In this document: one piece after another, positions 51,511-60,384 of the stretch
How positions within the stretch are numbered: position 1 is the first letter of the stretch
Layout: each line of letters opens with the position of its first letter
NCBI GenBank assembly: GCA_017544005.1
Contig: JAFYEZ010000005.1
Location: forward strand, 1 to 64,000
Direction: 5' to 3'
Source of the DNA: Bacteroidales bacterium
GTDB taxonomy: Bacteria > Bacteroidota > Bacteroidia > Bacteroidales > UBA932
DNA: 64,000 nt
Made by a program: the position numbers and the translations under genes
The notes under the pieces: generated by a model
Databases searched by the model: none
Told to the model about the DNA's origin: nothing
What the model saw: the letters and a program-made list of their open reading frames with translations, nothing else

Positions 51511-52643
51511 AGGCACCTGAGAATCTGTCGCTCAAGCGCAGCGGCCTCGAACACATCCCGCGCCACGATATCACCCTTGCGGTCGATCAGGAAGAGCGCC
51601 GGAATCCGCCCCACATTGTAGGAAGAAACGGCCCGCGAATCGCGGCCTGCCCCGTCGTTGACGCTGATCCAGGGAATCTGCTGGTTGCGGACAGCAGCCG
51701 CCCAGACGGGCTTGTCCAGGTCGAGGGCAATCTGGTAGATCTCCAGGCCCCGGTCGTGGTACTTGGCGTAGAGGTCGGCGAGGGTGTGGTTGTACATCTT
51801 CATTCCGTCCTCGGCGGCCATCCAGAAGCAGACGAGAATCACCTGTCCCGTGAGGTCGGAGAGAACCCGCTGGTTGCCGTTGATATCGGGCATCTTCAGG
51901 TCCGGGAACGGAAGCACCTTGGCCTCGTCAATCCGGTTGTTCAGATCCAGCAGCTGCTCCCGCGAACGGATTTCGTCGGCGAGGGCCAGCACATATTCAG
52001 ACTGGGGATAAACCGGCTGGATGGAATCATATACCTGCTTGAATACCAGCACATCCGTCAGTTCTCCGAACACCGGAAGCTCGCTGCCGAACTTCTGGAA
52101 GAAGAGGGCGGCGGAGGTGATGGAGGTGGGATGCGACATCACGTGTTTGAGCGCGAACCGCTTGTAATCCACATAGGTGCGGCCGATATCGGCGCGAAGC
52201 TCCTTGGCGGTGCGCTCATCGGCGGCCACCTCGAGGGCGTCGGCGCAGACATTCATCTTGTAGCCGGCCAGGCGATATTCGTCGTTGATCTCCTTCAGCA
52301 GGGTGCACTCCTGGGAACCGCTCACGGTATAGTCGCCGTCCGGAAGCAGCTTCAGTTTGACCTGATCGCCCGGCAGAAGCACCAGCGAGGCCAGCGTGAG
52401 GGATCCGTCCGAAAGGTGAAAGAAAACGGGGGCCTCTTTGCGGACCGCCACCTTGGCGGCGAAAGTGCCAGCGGCATCCACCCGGATGGTATCCACCGTG
52501 GTGAGCTGGTTCACAATCACCTTTTGCAGCAGAAGGGTCGTGTCGGAGAGGTCTTCCGAGACGCCTTCAATCCGGGCGGTCGGAGTGGGGTTGCAGGCAG
52601 CAAAAAACAGAAGGGCCAGCAACGGCCAGACAAATCGTTTCAT
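51507..52643 (-). CDS. Thioredoxin-fold lipoprotein (DUF4369-TlpA type) lacking the CxxC motif
   Basis: The 378-residue lipoprotein (lipobox FFAAC, Cys16) has an N-terminal beta-rich domain of the DUF4369 kind (ARIEGVSEDLSDTTLLLQK to about 120). A helical middle and a C-terminal TlpA/AhpC-like domain from about 245 follow. In the latter, LVCFWMAAEDGMKMY stands where a thioredoxin active site (WCxxC) would be. Only a single cysteine remains there, and the cis-Pro region (GRIPALFLIDRKG) is intact. So the fold is kept but dithiol reductase activity is probably lost. It is the last gene behind greA and the HIT protein. Confidence 0.82.
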   Translation of the reverse strand: MKRFVWPLLALLFFAACNPTPTARIEGVSEDLSDTTLLLQKVIVNQLTTVDTIRVDAAGTFAAKVAVRKEAPVFFHLSDGSLTLASLVLLPGDQVKLKLLPDGDYTVSGSQECTLLKEINDEYRLAGYKMNVCADALEVAADERTAKELRADIGRTYVDYKRFALKHVMSHPTSITSAALFFQKFGSELPVFGELTDVLVFKQVYDSIQPVYPQSEYVLALADEIRSREQLLDLNNRIDEAKVLPFPDLKMPDINGNQRVLSDLTGQVILVCFWMAAEDGMKMYNHTLADLYAKYHDRGLEIYQIALDLDKPVWAAAVRNQQIPWISVNDGAGRDSRAVSSYNVGRIPALFLIDRKGDIVARDVFEAAALERQILRCL

Positions 52644-52648
52644 AGGGG

Positions 52649-53050
52649 TTACTGTTTGTCAAATTCCAGGGCGATCGCCTGCGCGATTTCCGCGAAACGC
52701 TCCGGTTTCAGTTCCAGTTTCGGTTTCCGGAAATCCAGGTCGGCCTCGCTCTGAAGGGGAACCAGGTGAATATGGGCGTGCGGAACCTCCATGCCGAGCA
52801 CCGCTACGCCGATTCGCTTGCAGGGAAGGGCTGCCTTCTGAGCGCGAGCCACCTTGGCTGCGAAATCCCAGAGTTTGCGGTAGGTTTCGGGGTCCAGGTC
52901 GAAGAGGTAATCAACCTCTTTCTTGGGAATGACAAGGGTGTGACCCTCCGCCAGCGGGGCGATATCGAGGAATGCATAGCAGCATTCGTTCTCCGCCACC
53001 TTCCAGGAGGGGATTTCACCGGCTACGATGCGGGAAAAGATGGATGCCAT
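52649..53050 (-). CDS. HIT-family nucleotide-binding protein
   Basis: The 133-residue histidine-triad hydrolase, likely acting on purine nucleoside phosphoramidates or similar nucleotides (Hint-type), has the N-terminal SIFSRIVAGEIPSWKV and the active-site HAHIHLVP (the HxHxHxx triad). FLDIAPLAEGHTLVIPK is conserved as well. It lies 5 nt from both greA and the downstream lipoprotein gene, in one minus-strand operon. Confidence 0.93.
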   Translation of the reverse strand: MASIFSRIVAGEIPSWKVAENECCYAFLDIAPLAEGHTLVIPKKEVDYLFDLDPETYRKLWDFAAKVARAQKAALPCKRIGVAVLGMEVPHAHIHLVPLQSEADLDFRKPKLELKPERFAEIAQAIALEFDKQ

Positions 53051-53055
53051 GGGTT

Positions 53056-53526
53056 TTAGATGGAGATGTTGAGAATTTCAAATTTCAGCAGTCCGGAGGG
53101 AACCTGAACCTCCACGATATCCCCTTTCTTACGGCCGAGCAGGGCCTTACCGATGGGCGTGGCTGCGGCGAGCTTGCCCTCTTTGAAGTTGGCTTCGCTC
53201 TCGCCGACGAGGGTGTACTCGACCACCGAGTTGTTTGCCAGATTCTTGATTTTGACCTTATTGAGCATCTGCACGCGGTCCGTATTGATTTTGGATTCGT
53301 CAATCACGCGCGCATTTGCCACCATATCCTGAAGTTTCGCAATCTTGAGTTCAAGAAGGCCCTGGGCTTCCCGGGCAGCGTCATACTCCGCATTCTCCGA
53401 GAGGTCGCCTTTGTCGCGTGCCTCCGCAATCTGCGCGGAAATAATGGGCCGCTGAGCGGTCAGTTTTGCCAGTTCGTCCCGGAGGTTGTCGAGACCTTCC
53501 TGTGTCACATAATGGATGTCAGCCAT
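53056..53526 (-). CDS. greA: Transcription elongation factor GreA
   Basis: Rescues backtracked RNA polymerase by stimulating transcript cleavage. The 156-residue protein has an N-terminal coiled coil (about 10-75: LDNLRDELAKL, ISAQIAEARDKGDLSENAEYDAAREAQG) with the acidic tip and the DLSENAEY signature. The C-terminal FKBP-like domain reads ATPIGKALLGRKKGDIVEV. I start at ATG 53526 (MADIHYVTQ). The -7 box lies 81 nt upstream, so the leader is long. Confidence 0.94.
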   Translation of the reverse strand: MADIHYVTQEGLDNLRDELAKLTAQRPIISAQIAEARDKGDLSENAEYDAAREAQGLLELKIAKLQDMVANARVIDESKINTDRVQMLNKVKIKNLANNSVVEYTLVGESEANFKEGKLAAATPIGKALLGRKKGDIVEVQVPSGLLKFEILNISI

Positions 53527-53607
53527 ACCAATTTTTAATAATAAAGACAAAATTAAAAAGAATCCCGCAGGGGGACCCTTTCATACGGTTCAATCATAAA
53601 TCTGCGA

Positions 53608-53615
53608 CAAAGGTA
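53608..53615 (-). promoter_or_regulatory. -7 box of the greA operon
   Basis: TACCTTTG lies between the O-methyltransferase stop and greA, with an 81-nt leader. Confidence 0.55.
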
Positions 53616-53620
53616 AGCAA

Positions 53621-54262
53621 TTATTTTAATTGTCGCAACCGGATTATGTTCAACCCGTCGCGCAGCGGCAAGATGAAATTCTCCAGCCTGGGATCGGCTG
53701 CCACCGCCGCATTGAAATCGAGAATGCCCCGGGTCTGCCCCGTCTCCCGGGAGCTTCCGTCACAGACTTTGCCGGCCCAGAGCACATTGTCCGCCACGAG
53801 CCAGCCCCCTTCCTTCAGATGCGGAATCACCCGTTGCAGAAACTCCGGATAGCGGCGCTTGTCCGCATCGAGGTAAACCAGGTCGTAGGCCGCCTCGGGC
53901 AGCGTGGGCAGCAGCTGCAGCGCGTCGCCGAAGTGGAGCCGGATGCGGTCCGCCACCCCGGCGCGGGCGTATCCTTCCCGAATCAGATCCTCCAGTTCGT
54001 CGTTGATTTCCAACGCATCCAACACCCCGCCCTCGCCCAGGCTGGAGGCCAGAAAAATGGAGGAATAGCCGGTGAAGGTGCCAATCTCCAGCACCCGCTG
54101 CGCCCCCATCATCCGGACCATTGCGGCAAGCAGGCGTCCCACCTCGGGACCGCAGAGCATATGGGGATAGTTGGTCCGCAGATGGGTCTGCCGCTCCAGC
54201 CAGCGAACGGCCTCCGGCAAGGGGGCGGAGAAATCTTCAATATATTTTTCGAGATTGTTCAT
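53621..54262 (-). CDS. SAM-dependent O-methyltransferase (family 3)
   Basis: The 213-residue catechol/caffeoyl-CoA O-methyltransferase-like enzyme has CGPEVGRLLAAMVRMM followed by the SAM motif VLEIGTFTGYSSIFLASSL, the adenine-side DALEIND and the metal-binding VYLDADKRRYPEF and VADNVLW. The substrate is unknown; related bacterial enzymes include tRNA hydroxyuridine O-methyltransferases (TrmR). It is alone on its transcript and divergent from dnaX. Confidence 0.87.
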   Translation of the reverse strand: MNNLEKYIEDFSAPLPEAVRWLERQTHLRTNYPHMLCGPEVGRLLAAMVRMMGAQRVLEIGTFTGYSSIFLASSLGEGGVLDALEINDELEDLIREGYARAGVADRIRLHFGDALQLLPTLPEAAYDLVYLDADKRRYPEFLQRVIPHLKEGGWLVADNVLWAGKVCDGSSRETGQTRGILDFNAAVAADPRLENFILPLRDGLNIIRLRQLK

Positions 54263-54273
54263 AACTCCGCTGC

Positions 54274-54281
54274 AAAGTTAG
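54274..54281 (-). promoter_or_regulatory. -7 box of the O-methyltransferase gene
   Basis: TAACTTTG lies 11 nt before the ATG, back to back with the dnaX box. Confidence 0.55.
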
Positions 54282-54292
54282 AGTTTTTTCCT

Positions 54293-54300
54293 ACTTTTGT
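54293..54300 (+). promoter_or_regulatory. -7 box of the dnaX-lptB operon
   Basis: TACTTTTG lies 20 nt before the dnaX ATG. Confidence 0.6.
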
Positions 54301-54320
54301 GTGTTTAAGGCAGCATCACC

Positions 54321-56057
54321 ATGGCACAGTTTATCGTATCCGCACGCAAATACCGGCCGAACAGTTTCGGCTCCCTGATCGGACAGGAGAACATCGCAAC
54401 GACGCTCAAGAACGCCATCCTCCGCGAGCAGCTGGCACACGCCTACCTCTTCTGCGGACCGCGCGGCGTGGGCAAAACCAGCGCCGCCCGCATCTTTGCC
54501 AAGATCATCAACTGCGCCAATCCTTCCGCCGACATGGAACCCTGCGGAGAATGCGAAAGCTGCCGCGCCTTCGCCGAGGGCCGTTCCTACAACATCCACG
54601 AACTGGATGCCGCCTCGAACAACTCAGTGGACGACATCCGCGCCCTGACCGACAAGGTGCGCATTCCGCCCCAGATCGGCCGCTACAGTGTCTATATCAT
54701 CGACGAGGTGCACATGCTCTCGGCTTCCGCCTTCAACGCCTTTCTCAAGACGCTCGAAGAGCCCCCGGCCTATGCCATCTTCATTCTGGCCACCACCGAG
54801 AAGCACAAGATTCTTCCCACCATCCTCTCCCGCTGCCAGACCTACGATTTCAACCGGATCACCATCTCCGGCATCGTGCAGAATCTCCGCCATATCGCCC
54901 AGTGCGAGGGTATTACCATCAGCGAAGATGCCATGCACATCATCGCCCAGAAGGCGGACGGCGCCATGCGCGACGCCCTCACCCTCTTTGACCAGATGGT
55001 GGCCTTCTGCGGCAACGACATCACCTACGAGCAGGTGGTGAAGAACCTCAACGTCCTCGATTACGACTACTATTTCCGCCTGACCGACGCCTTTCTGGCC
55101 GGCGACAGCGCCTCGGCGCTCCGGATCTTCGACGAGATCCTGGCGGCGGGATTCAATTCCCAGCATTTTATCGGCGGCCTCTGCAGCCATTTCCGCGACC
55201 TGATCGTCTGCGCCCGAGGAGCGGCCGACACGCTGCTTGAACTGGCGCCGACCGTTGCGGAGCGCTACCAGGGCTGCGCGGCCACCCGCCAGCCGGAGTT
55301 TCTCTTCCAGGCGCTGGATATCGCAACGACCTGCGACGCCGCCTACAAGCAGAGCGGAAACCCGCGTCTGCTGATCGAGTTCGCCCTGATGAAGATCTGC
55401 CGCCTCTGCGAACCGGTGGCGGCCCCGATCCGTCGGGAAGCCCCCCAGCCCTCCGCTGCGCCCGCCCCGGCACCGGTTCCCACCCCTGCAGCTGCAGCCG
55501 CACCAGCACCGGCAACGCCCGCGCCAAAGGCGGAACCCGCTCCGGCTCCTGCCCCCGAGCCCGCACCGAAACCGGTCGAGCCCTCTCAGCCCGCGGAAGC
55601 ACCGCGCAAACCTACCGGACTCTCCATCAAGAATATGCTTCAGCAGGCCGCTGCCGTGAGCGCTCCTGCAAACAAGGCCGAAGTGAAACCGCTCGAGCCG
55701 GAGACCGTCAACGCCGCCTGGCAGAAGATGGCCGCCGCCCAGCCCCAGCCGCGTCTCTCCGCCGTGCTGGCCGCCGGCAATCCGGTCATCGATGCCGAAT
55801 CGCACGAACTCGCCTTCGCCGTGGCCTCCCAGGCCCAAAAGGACTGGATCGACCATACCTGCCGCCAGAAGCTCGAGGCCTATCTCCGCACCGAGCTGAC
55901 CGACAATACCATCCGGCTCCGTTTCACGGTGGATGAGCAGGCGGCCGTGGTGGAAGAGAAGGTCCCCTACATGCAATCCGACAAAGACCGCTACCTGCGG
56001 CAGAACTCCCCCGAATTCGTCGAACTCCGCAAGGAATTCGAACTGGAAGTAAAATAA
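54321..56057 (+). CDS. dnaX: DNA polymerase III subunit gamma/tau
   Basis: Clamp-loader ATPase that couples replisome parts. The 578-residue protein has Walker A GPRGVGKTSAARIFAK, zinc-binding cysteines in CANPSADMEPCGECESC, Walker B YIIDEVHMLS and sensor TTEKHKILPTILSRCQ. Domain III runs to about 370, followed by a Pro/Ala-rich linker (about 375-415) and a C-terminal tau part. I see no A-AAA-AAG slippery site of the E. coli kind, so a separate gamma form is not predicted. lptB starts 6 nt later. Confidence 0.93.
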   Translation: MAQFIVSARKYRPNSFGSLIGQENIATTLKNAILREQLAHAYLFCGPRGVGKTSAARIFAKIINCANPSADMEPCGECESCRAFAEGRSYNIHELDAASNNSVDDIRALTDKVRIPPQIGRYSVYIIDEVHMLSASAFNAFLKTLEEPPAYAIFILATTEKHKILPTILSRCQTYDFNRITISGIVQNLRHIAQCEGITISEDAMHIIAQKADGAMRDALTLFDQMVAFCGNDITYEQVVKNLNVLDYDYYFRLTDAFLAGDSASALRIFDEILAAGFNSQHFIGGLCSHFRDLIVCARGAADTLLELAPTVAERYQGCAATRQPEFLFQALDIATTCDAAYKQSGNPRLLIEFALMKICRLCEPVAAPIRREAPQPSAAPAPAPVPTPAAAAAPAPATPAPKAEPAPAPAPEPAPKPVEPSQPAEAPRKPTGLSIKNMLQQAAAVSAPANKAEVKPLEPETVNAAWQKMAAAQPQPRLSAVLAAGNPVIDAESHELAFAVASQAQKDWIDHTCRQKLEAYLRTELTDNTIRLRFTVDEQAAVVEEKVPYMQSDKDRYLRQNSPEFVELRKEFELEVK

Positions 56058-56063
56058 TCCGCC

Positions 56064-56813
56064 ATGAAACTCAGCTGCAAAGACCTGGTCAAGAAATACG
56101 GCAAACGCACCGTCGTCAAGGGCGTTTCCATCGAAGTCGAACAGGGTGAAATCGTCGGTCTTCTCGGCCCGAACGGCGCCGGAAAGACCACCTCATTCTA
56201 CATGATCACCGGTCTGATCAAGCCCAACGACGGCCAGATTTTCCTTGACGACGAGGAGATCACCAAACTCCCGATGTACCGCCGGGCCCAGAAGGGCGTC
56301 GGCTACCTGGCCCAGGAGGCATCGGTCTTCCGCACGATGAGCGTTCAGGACAACATCCTCTCCGTCATGGAGATGGCCGGATTCGAGAAGGCCTACCGGC
56401 TGGAGCGGCTGGAGGCGCTGATTGATGAATTCGGTCTTCACAAGGTCCGCAAGAGTCTGGGTATCCAGCTCTCCGGCGGCGAGCGGCGCCGCTGCGAGAT
56501 TGCCCGGGCGCTGGCCATCAACCCCAAGTTCATCCTGCTGGACGAGCCTTTCGCCGGAGTCGACCCGATCGCCGTGGAGGATATTCAGCACATCATTGCC
56601 AAGCTCAAGACCAAGAACATCGGCATCATCATCACCGACCACAACGTGCACGAGACGCTGGCCATCACAGACCGCGCCTACCTCCTGTACGAAGGCAGCA
56701 TCTTGGAGAGCGGCACCGCCGAGCAGCTGGCCGCCAATCCGGAGGTTCGCAAGAAGTATCTGGGTCAGAATTTCGAACTCCGCAAAGCCGTCCTGCACGA
56801 ACGGCCGGAGTAA
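56064..56813 (+). CDS. lptB: LPS export ABC transporter ATPase LptB
   Basis: Powers LptFG extraction of lipopolysaccharide from the inner membrane. The 249-residue protein has Walker A GPNGAGKTTSFYMITG and the LptB-typical IFLDDEEITKLPMYRRAQKGVGYLAQE. It also has signature LSGGERRRCEIARALA, Walker B FILLDEPFAGVDPIAVEDI and the switch His in ITDHNVHETL. Its partners LptF/G are not in the window. Confidence 0.94.
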   Translation: MKLSCKDLVKKYGKRTVVKGVSIEVEQGEIVGLLGPNGAGKTTSFYMITGLIKPNDGQIFLDDEEITKLPMYRRAQKGVGYLAQEASVFRTMSVQDNILSVMEMAGFEKAYRLERLEALIDEFGLHKVRKSLGIQLSGGERRRCEIARALAINPKFILLDEPFAGVDPIAVEDIQHIIAKLKTKNIGIIITDHNVHETLAITDRAYLLYEGSILESGTAEQLAANPEVRKKYLGQNFELRKAVLHERPE

Positions 56814-56824
56814 TCAATCCCCAA

Positions 56825-57664
56825 TCAGAGGCACTTTTCAGCCGGTGCAATCGGGTGCTCTCCCACCGTCAGGATGGGAGGCAGTTGCGCCACTTTGAAC
56901 GCAGCCCCGGCCTTGACCCGGATAATCCGCTCCACAAGCTGAGCATCCGCACCGCCGGCGATCACCTCGTCGGCCGGGATCCCCTCCTCATGCAGGGCAT
57001 GGAGGACGGGATCCAGGACGCCGTAAGGGGGCAGCGTATCCGTATCTTTCTGATCCGGCTTGAGTTCGGCGGAGGGCTCTTTGGAGATGGTATGCAGCGG
57101 AATGATCAGCCGCTCGGCATTGATCTCCTGCGCCAGTTCATAGACCTGCAGCTTGTAGAGGTCCGCGATGACCATCATCGCACCGCAGAGGTCGCCGTAC
57201 AGCGTGCCGTAGCCCATGAAGAGCTCGCTCTTGTTGGAGGTGTTCAGCAGCAGGGCGTCGTAGCGGTTGGCATAGGTCATTACGATGGTGCCACGGATCC
57301 GCGCCTGGAGGTTCTCCTGCGCCACAAACCACTCGCCGATCGAGAAATACCCGTTCATCTCGCGCATGAAAGCGGCGTAGATCTTCTCAATGGGGATAAT
57401 GTCGTAGCGGCCGCCCACGTTGTTGACCAGCTCCACGGAGTCGGAGACCGAGTGGATGGAGGAGTATTCCGAAGGCATCAGGATGCCTCGGACATTGTCC
57501 ACCCCGAGCGCCTCCACGGCGAGGGCGTACACCACGGCGGAATCGATCCCGCCCGAGAGGCCCACGACGGCCTGGCGCTTGTTGCAGTTCGAGAAATAAC
57601 GGCCGATCTTGTCGACGAGGGTGGCGTGCACCTGCTCGATAGGAAGCGAGGGTTCGAGAATCAT
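56825..57664 (-). CDS. nadE: NAD+ synthase
   Basis: Converts deamido-NAD to NAD with ATP and an ammonia source. The 279-residue protein has the PP-loop VVGLSGGIDSAVVYALA, ARIRGTIVMTYANRYDALLLNTSNKSE (read in two parts) and GDLCGAMMVIADLYK. The small, single-domain form without a glutaminase part uses free ammonia. I start at ATG 57664, 7 nt after the prs stop. The longer upstream frame would overlap prs. Confidence 0.92.
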   Translation of the reverse strand: MILEPSLPIEQVHATLVDKIGRYFSNCNKRQAVVGLSGGIDSAVVYALAVEALGVDNVRGILMPSEYSSIHSVSDSVELVNNVGGRYDIIPIEKIYAAFMREMNGYFSIGEWFVAQENLQARIRGTIVMTYANRYDALLLNTSNKSELFMGYGTLYGDLCGAMMVIADLYKLQVYELAQEINAERLIIPLHTISKEPSAELKPDQKDTDTLPPYGVLDPVLHALHEEGIPADEVIAGGADAQLVERIIRVKAGAAFKVAQLPPILTVGEHPIAPAEKCL

Positions 57665-57671
57665 GGTCTGG

Positions 57672-58643
57672 TTAGCTGCGGATAAAGAGGTCGCTGACCG
57701 GCTCGTTGTGGTAGATATGGTCAATCACGTCGGCGAAGAGGCCGGTCATCGAGAGTACGGTAAACTTGGTATTGTCCTTCTCAGGCTTGAGGGGAACGGT
57801 GTCGGCCACGATGAACTCCTTGATGGGGGAGTCGTTGATGCGGTCGTAAGCGGGACCGGAGAGGATGGCATGGGTGCAGACGGCGCGTACGCTACGGGCG
57901 CCGCGGCTCATCAGCACTTCTGCGCACTTGGTGATGGTACCGGCCGTGTCCACCATGTCGTCCACGATCACGACATCCTTGCCCTCGATGTCACCGATGG
58001 CGGTCATACTGCCCACGACATTGGCTTTCGAGCGGTCTTTGTGGCAGATGATCAGCGAAGCGTTCAGGTATTTGGCATAGACGTTGGCTTTCTTGGCACC
58101 GCCCATATCCGGCGAAGCGATGGCGAGGTTCTCCAGATTCAGGTTCTTGATGTAAGGGATGAAGATGGAACTTGCCCAGAGATGGTCCACGGGGATGTCG
58201 AAGAATCCCTGAATCTGGGCAGCGTGAAGCTCACAGGTCATCACGCGGTCGCATCCGGCAGCGGTAAGCATATTGGCCACCAGTTTGGAAGCGATTGAAA
58301 CGCGGGGGCGGTCCTTGCGGTCCTGGCGGGCCCAGCCGAAATAGGGAATGACGGCAATGACCTTGTAGGCGGATGCACGGCGCGCCGCATCAATCATCAG
58401 CAGCAGTTCGAAGAGGTTGTCAGCCGGCGGATTGGTTCCCTGAACGATAAAGACGGTCGCGCCGCGTACACTCTCCGTGTACTGGGGCTGAAATTCCCCG
58501 TCACTGAAGACGGTAAGTTCAGAATCGCCGACCCGGGTGCCGAGTTTTTCAGCAATCTTCTCTGCAAAGGGGCGGGCGCCCGTGCAGGCAAAGATTTTCA
58601 ACCGGTGATCGTACTGTTCCCAACGATGATTACGCTGTTCCAT
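57672..58643 (-). CDS. prs: Ribose-phosphate pyrophosphokinase
   Basis: Makes PRPP for purine, pyrimidine, His, Trp and NAD synthesis, the last in keeping with the adjacent nadE. The 323-residue protein has TVFSDGEFQPQYTESVRGA and AVIPYFGWARQDRKDRPRV, which hold the flexible loop and metal site. The PRPP-binding loop is VVIVDDMVDTAGTITK. The start is at ATG 58643 (MEQRNHRWEQ), 14 nt after engB; a longer frame to 58826 would run into engB. Confidence 0.93.
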   Translation of the reverse strand: MEQRNHRWEQYDHRLKIFACTGARPFAEKIAEKLGTRVGDSELTVFSDGEFQPQYTESVRGATVFIVQGTNPPADNLFELLLMIDAARRASAYKVIAVIPYFGWARQDRKDRPRVSIASKLVANMLTAAGCDRVMTCELHAAQIQGFFDIPVDHLWASSIFIPYIKNLNLENLAIASPDMGGAKKANVYAKYLNASLIICHKDRSKANVVGSMTAIGDIEGKDVVIVDDMVDTAGTITKCAEVLMSRGARSVRAVCTHAILSGPAYDRINDSPIKEFIVADTVPLKPEKDNTKFTVLSMTGLFADVIDHIYHNEPVSDLFIRS

Positions 58644-58657
58644 AGGTATTGATAGAT

Positions 58658-59257
58658 TTAAAGTGATTGTAGAATGGTTCCGATGTAATTGAGAATCTCT
58701 TCGCGGCCGGTTTTCTCCTTGGAGGAGCTGCGGAAGACGGGCGGGAGTTCCTCCCACTCCTCCAGCAGGCCGGCGTTGTTCTGGGAAATCTGGGCCTCCA
58801 GGGCATGGGTGCCCGATTTGTCGCACTTGGTATAGATGATGGCGAAGGGGATTCCCTCCTCCCCCAGCATCCGCATGAATTCCAGGTCAATCTTCTGCAG
58901 GGGCAGCCGCGAGTCGAGCAGCACGAACAGGAGCGCCATTTCCTGTGAGCCCAGGACATATTCCCGGATCATCGCAGCGAGGCGGTCCCGCCCCTGGCGT
59001 CCCATCTTGGCATAGCCGTAACCGGGCAGGTCCACCAGATACCAGCTGTCATTGATCAGGAAATGATTGACCAGCCGCGTCTTGCCCGGCTGCGACGAGG
59101 TGTGCGCCAACTTGCCGTGGGCGCAAAGACAGTTGATCAGGGAAGATTTACCGACGTTGGAGCGGCCGATAAAGGCGAATTCGGGGAGACGGGCAGCAGG
59201 CCTGTCCTGAAGCTTCTGGCTGCTTCCGGCGAACAGAGCGCTGCGGATTTCCATCAT
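58658..59257 (-). CDS. engB: Ribosome-biogenesis GTPase YsxC/EngB
   Basis: Small GTPase needed for large-subunit assembly. The 199-residue protein has G1 GRSNVGKSSLI, G2 T in GKTRLVNHF, G3 DLPGYGYA, G4 TKCDK and a C-terminal basic helix region. Two ATGs stand side by side at 59257 and 59254; either could start. It is the first gene of engB-prs-nadE, with a -7 box 25 nt upstream. Confidence 0.93.
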   Translation of the reverse strand: MMEIRSALFAGSSQKLQDRPAARLPEFAFIGRSNVGKSSLINCLCAHGKLAHTSSQPGKTRLVNHFLINDSWYLVDLPGYGYAKMGRQGRDRLAAMIREYVLGSQEMALLFVLLDSRLPLQKIDLEFMRMLGEEGIPFAIIYTKCDKSGTHALEAQISQNNAGLLEEWEELPPVFRSSSKEKTGREEILNYIGTILQSL

Positions 59258-59282
59258 GTTGACCCCCCGTTTTTAGATGGGG

Positions 59283-59290
59283 CAAAGATA
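59283..59290 (-). promoter_or_regulatory. -7 box of the engB-prs-nadE operon
   Basis: TATCTTTG lies 25 nt before the engB ATG and just after the ribF stop. Confidence 0.55.
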
Positions 59291-59294
59291 GGAA

Positions 59295-60185
59295 TTATAT
59301 CTGGAATTTCCGCGCAGCGGAAAGGTCTTTCTTCAGTTGTTTTTTCAGGCCGTCGAGCGAATCGAATTTCTGCTCGTCCCGCAGGCGGCTGATAAACTCG
59401 ATGCGAAGATCCAGGCCATAGATGTCCTCCTCAAAATCGAGGATATGGGCCTCCACGATCTGACCGCGTCCGTCGGCCAGCGTAGGCCGCGTTCCGATAT
59501 TGCAGATTCCGAGGTAGCTCCGGCCGAGCACCGTGACCTTGACGACATAGACGCCGCCGGCGGGAATCAGCTTGAGCGGCTCGTAGAGCGAAAGGTTGGC
59601 GGTCGGAAAACCGAGGGTCCGGCCAATCCGGTTGCCGGCCACCACCACGCCGTCGAGCGCATAACGATAGCCCAGCAGACTGTTTCCCAGGACGACATCG
59701 CCCTGGGAAAGGATGTCGCGGATCATCGTCGAACTCACGGCACGCCCGGAAGCGGAGAGACTCTCGGTGACCGAGACCGGCACAATCCCGCACAGGCGGA
59801 CGATCCTGTCGCGCTGCTCGGCCTCGCGGACATCGTCGCTGCCCAGGTGATGGTCATACCCCAGCACCAGGTGCGTAACGTTGTACTTTCCAACCAGATA
59901 GCGACTGAGGAACTCGCTCGCCGTCAGGCCGCTGAACTCCCGGGTGAAGGGCAGGACCACGAATTCGTCCACGCCGAGGGCCAGGCAGCGCTGGCGCTTC
60001 TCCTCCAGAGAGGTCAGCAGCCGCAGTTTGTCCGCATCCAGCTGGAGCACGTTGCGCGGATGGGGCCAGAAGGTGACGACCATACTTTTTCCGCCCGCCT
60101 CGCGGGCCATGGCCACGGCTTTGTCAATCACCATGCGGTGACCGCTGTGAACGCCGTCGAAAAAACCGGTTGCAGCTACGATCAT
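59295..60185 (-). CDS. ribF: Bifunctional riboflavin kinase/FMN adenylyltransferase
   Basis: Makes FMN and FAD. The 296-residue protein has an N-terminal nucleotidyltransferase half with GFFDGVHSGHR (HxGH), LGYDHHLG and the SSTMIRDIL motif. A C-terminal riboflavin-kinase half has GRTLGFPTANLS and GICNIGTRPT, then EAHILDFEEDIYG. The start is at ATG 60185 (MIVAATGFF), overlapping the xseB stop by 4 nt. Confidence 0.95.
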   Translation of the reverse strand: MIVAATGFFDGVHSGHRMVIDKAVAMAREAGGKSMVVTFWPHPRNVLQLDADKLRLLTSLEEKRQRCLALGVDEFVVLPFTREFSGLTASEFLSRYLVGKYNVTHLVLGYDHHLGSDDVREAEQRDRIVRLCGIVPVSVTESLSASGRAVSSTMIRDILSQGDVVLGNSLLGYRYALDGVVVAGNRIGRTLGFPTANLSLYEPLKLIPAGGVYVVKVTVLGRSYLGICNIGTRPTLADGRGQIVEAHILDFEEDIYGLDLRIEFISRLRDEQKFDSLDGLKKQLKKDLSAARKFQI

Positions 60186-60382
60186 TGTTCTTCCTCCTTG
60201 AATAGTTTTTCCATCTGTTCCCGGTCGCCGCGGAGATACTCCTTGCACCAGGCAATCTTCTCCAGCGCACTGCGCACATCCGCCGCCACGGCCGCCAGTT
60301 CCCGCTTGGGATCCTCGATGGCCGCGACCAGCTTTTCCAGCTCGGCAAAGACCGACTCGTAGGTTTTCTTCTGCTCTTCCAT
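60182..60382 (-). CDS. xseB: Exodeoxyribonuclease VII small subunit
   Basis: The 66-residue helical protein pairs with XseA in exonuclease VII. It shows the family pattern FAELEKLVAAIEDPKRELAA with a second helix and an acidic end (EQMEKLFKEEEQ). It starts 2 nt after the xseA stop and overlaps ribF. Confidence 0.88.
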   Translation of the reverse strand: MEEQKKTYESVFAELEKLVAAIEDPKRELAAVAADVRSALEKIAWCKEYLRGDREQMEKLFKEEEQ

Positions 60383-60384
60383 AT

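Noticed and set aside
54321..56057. Programmed frameshift in dnaX producing a gamma form
   Set aside because: No A-AAA-AAG heptamer or downstream hairpin was recognised.
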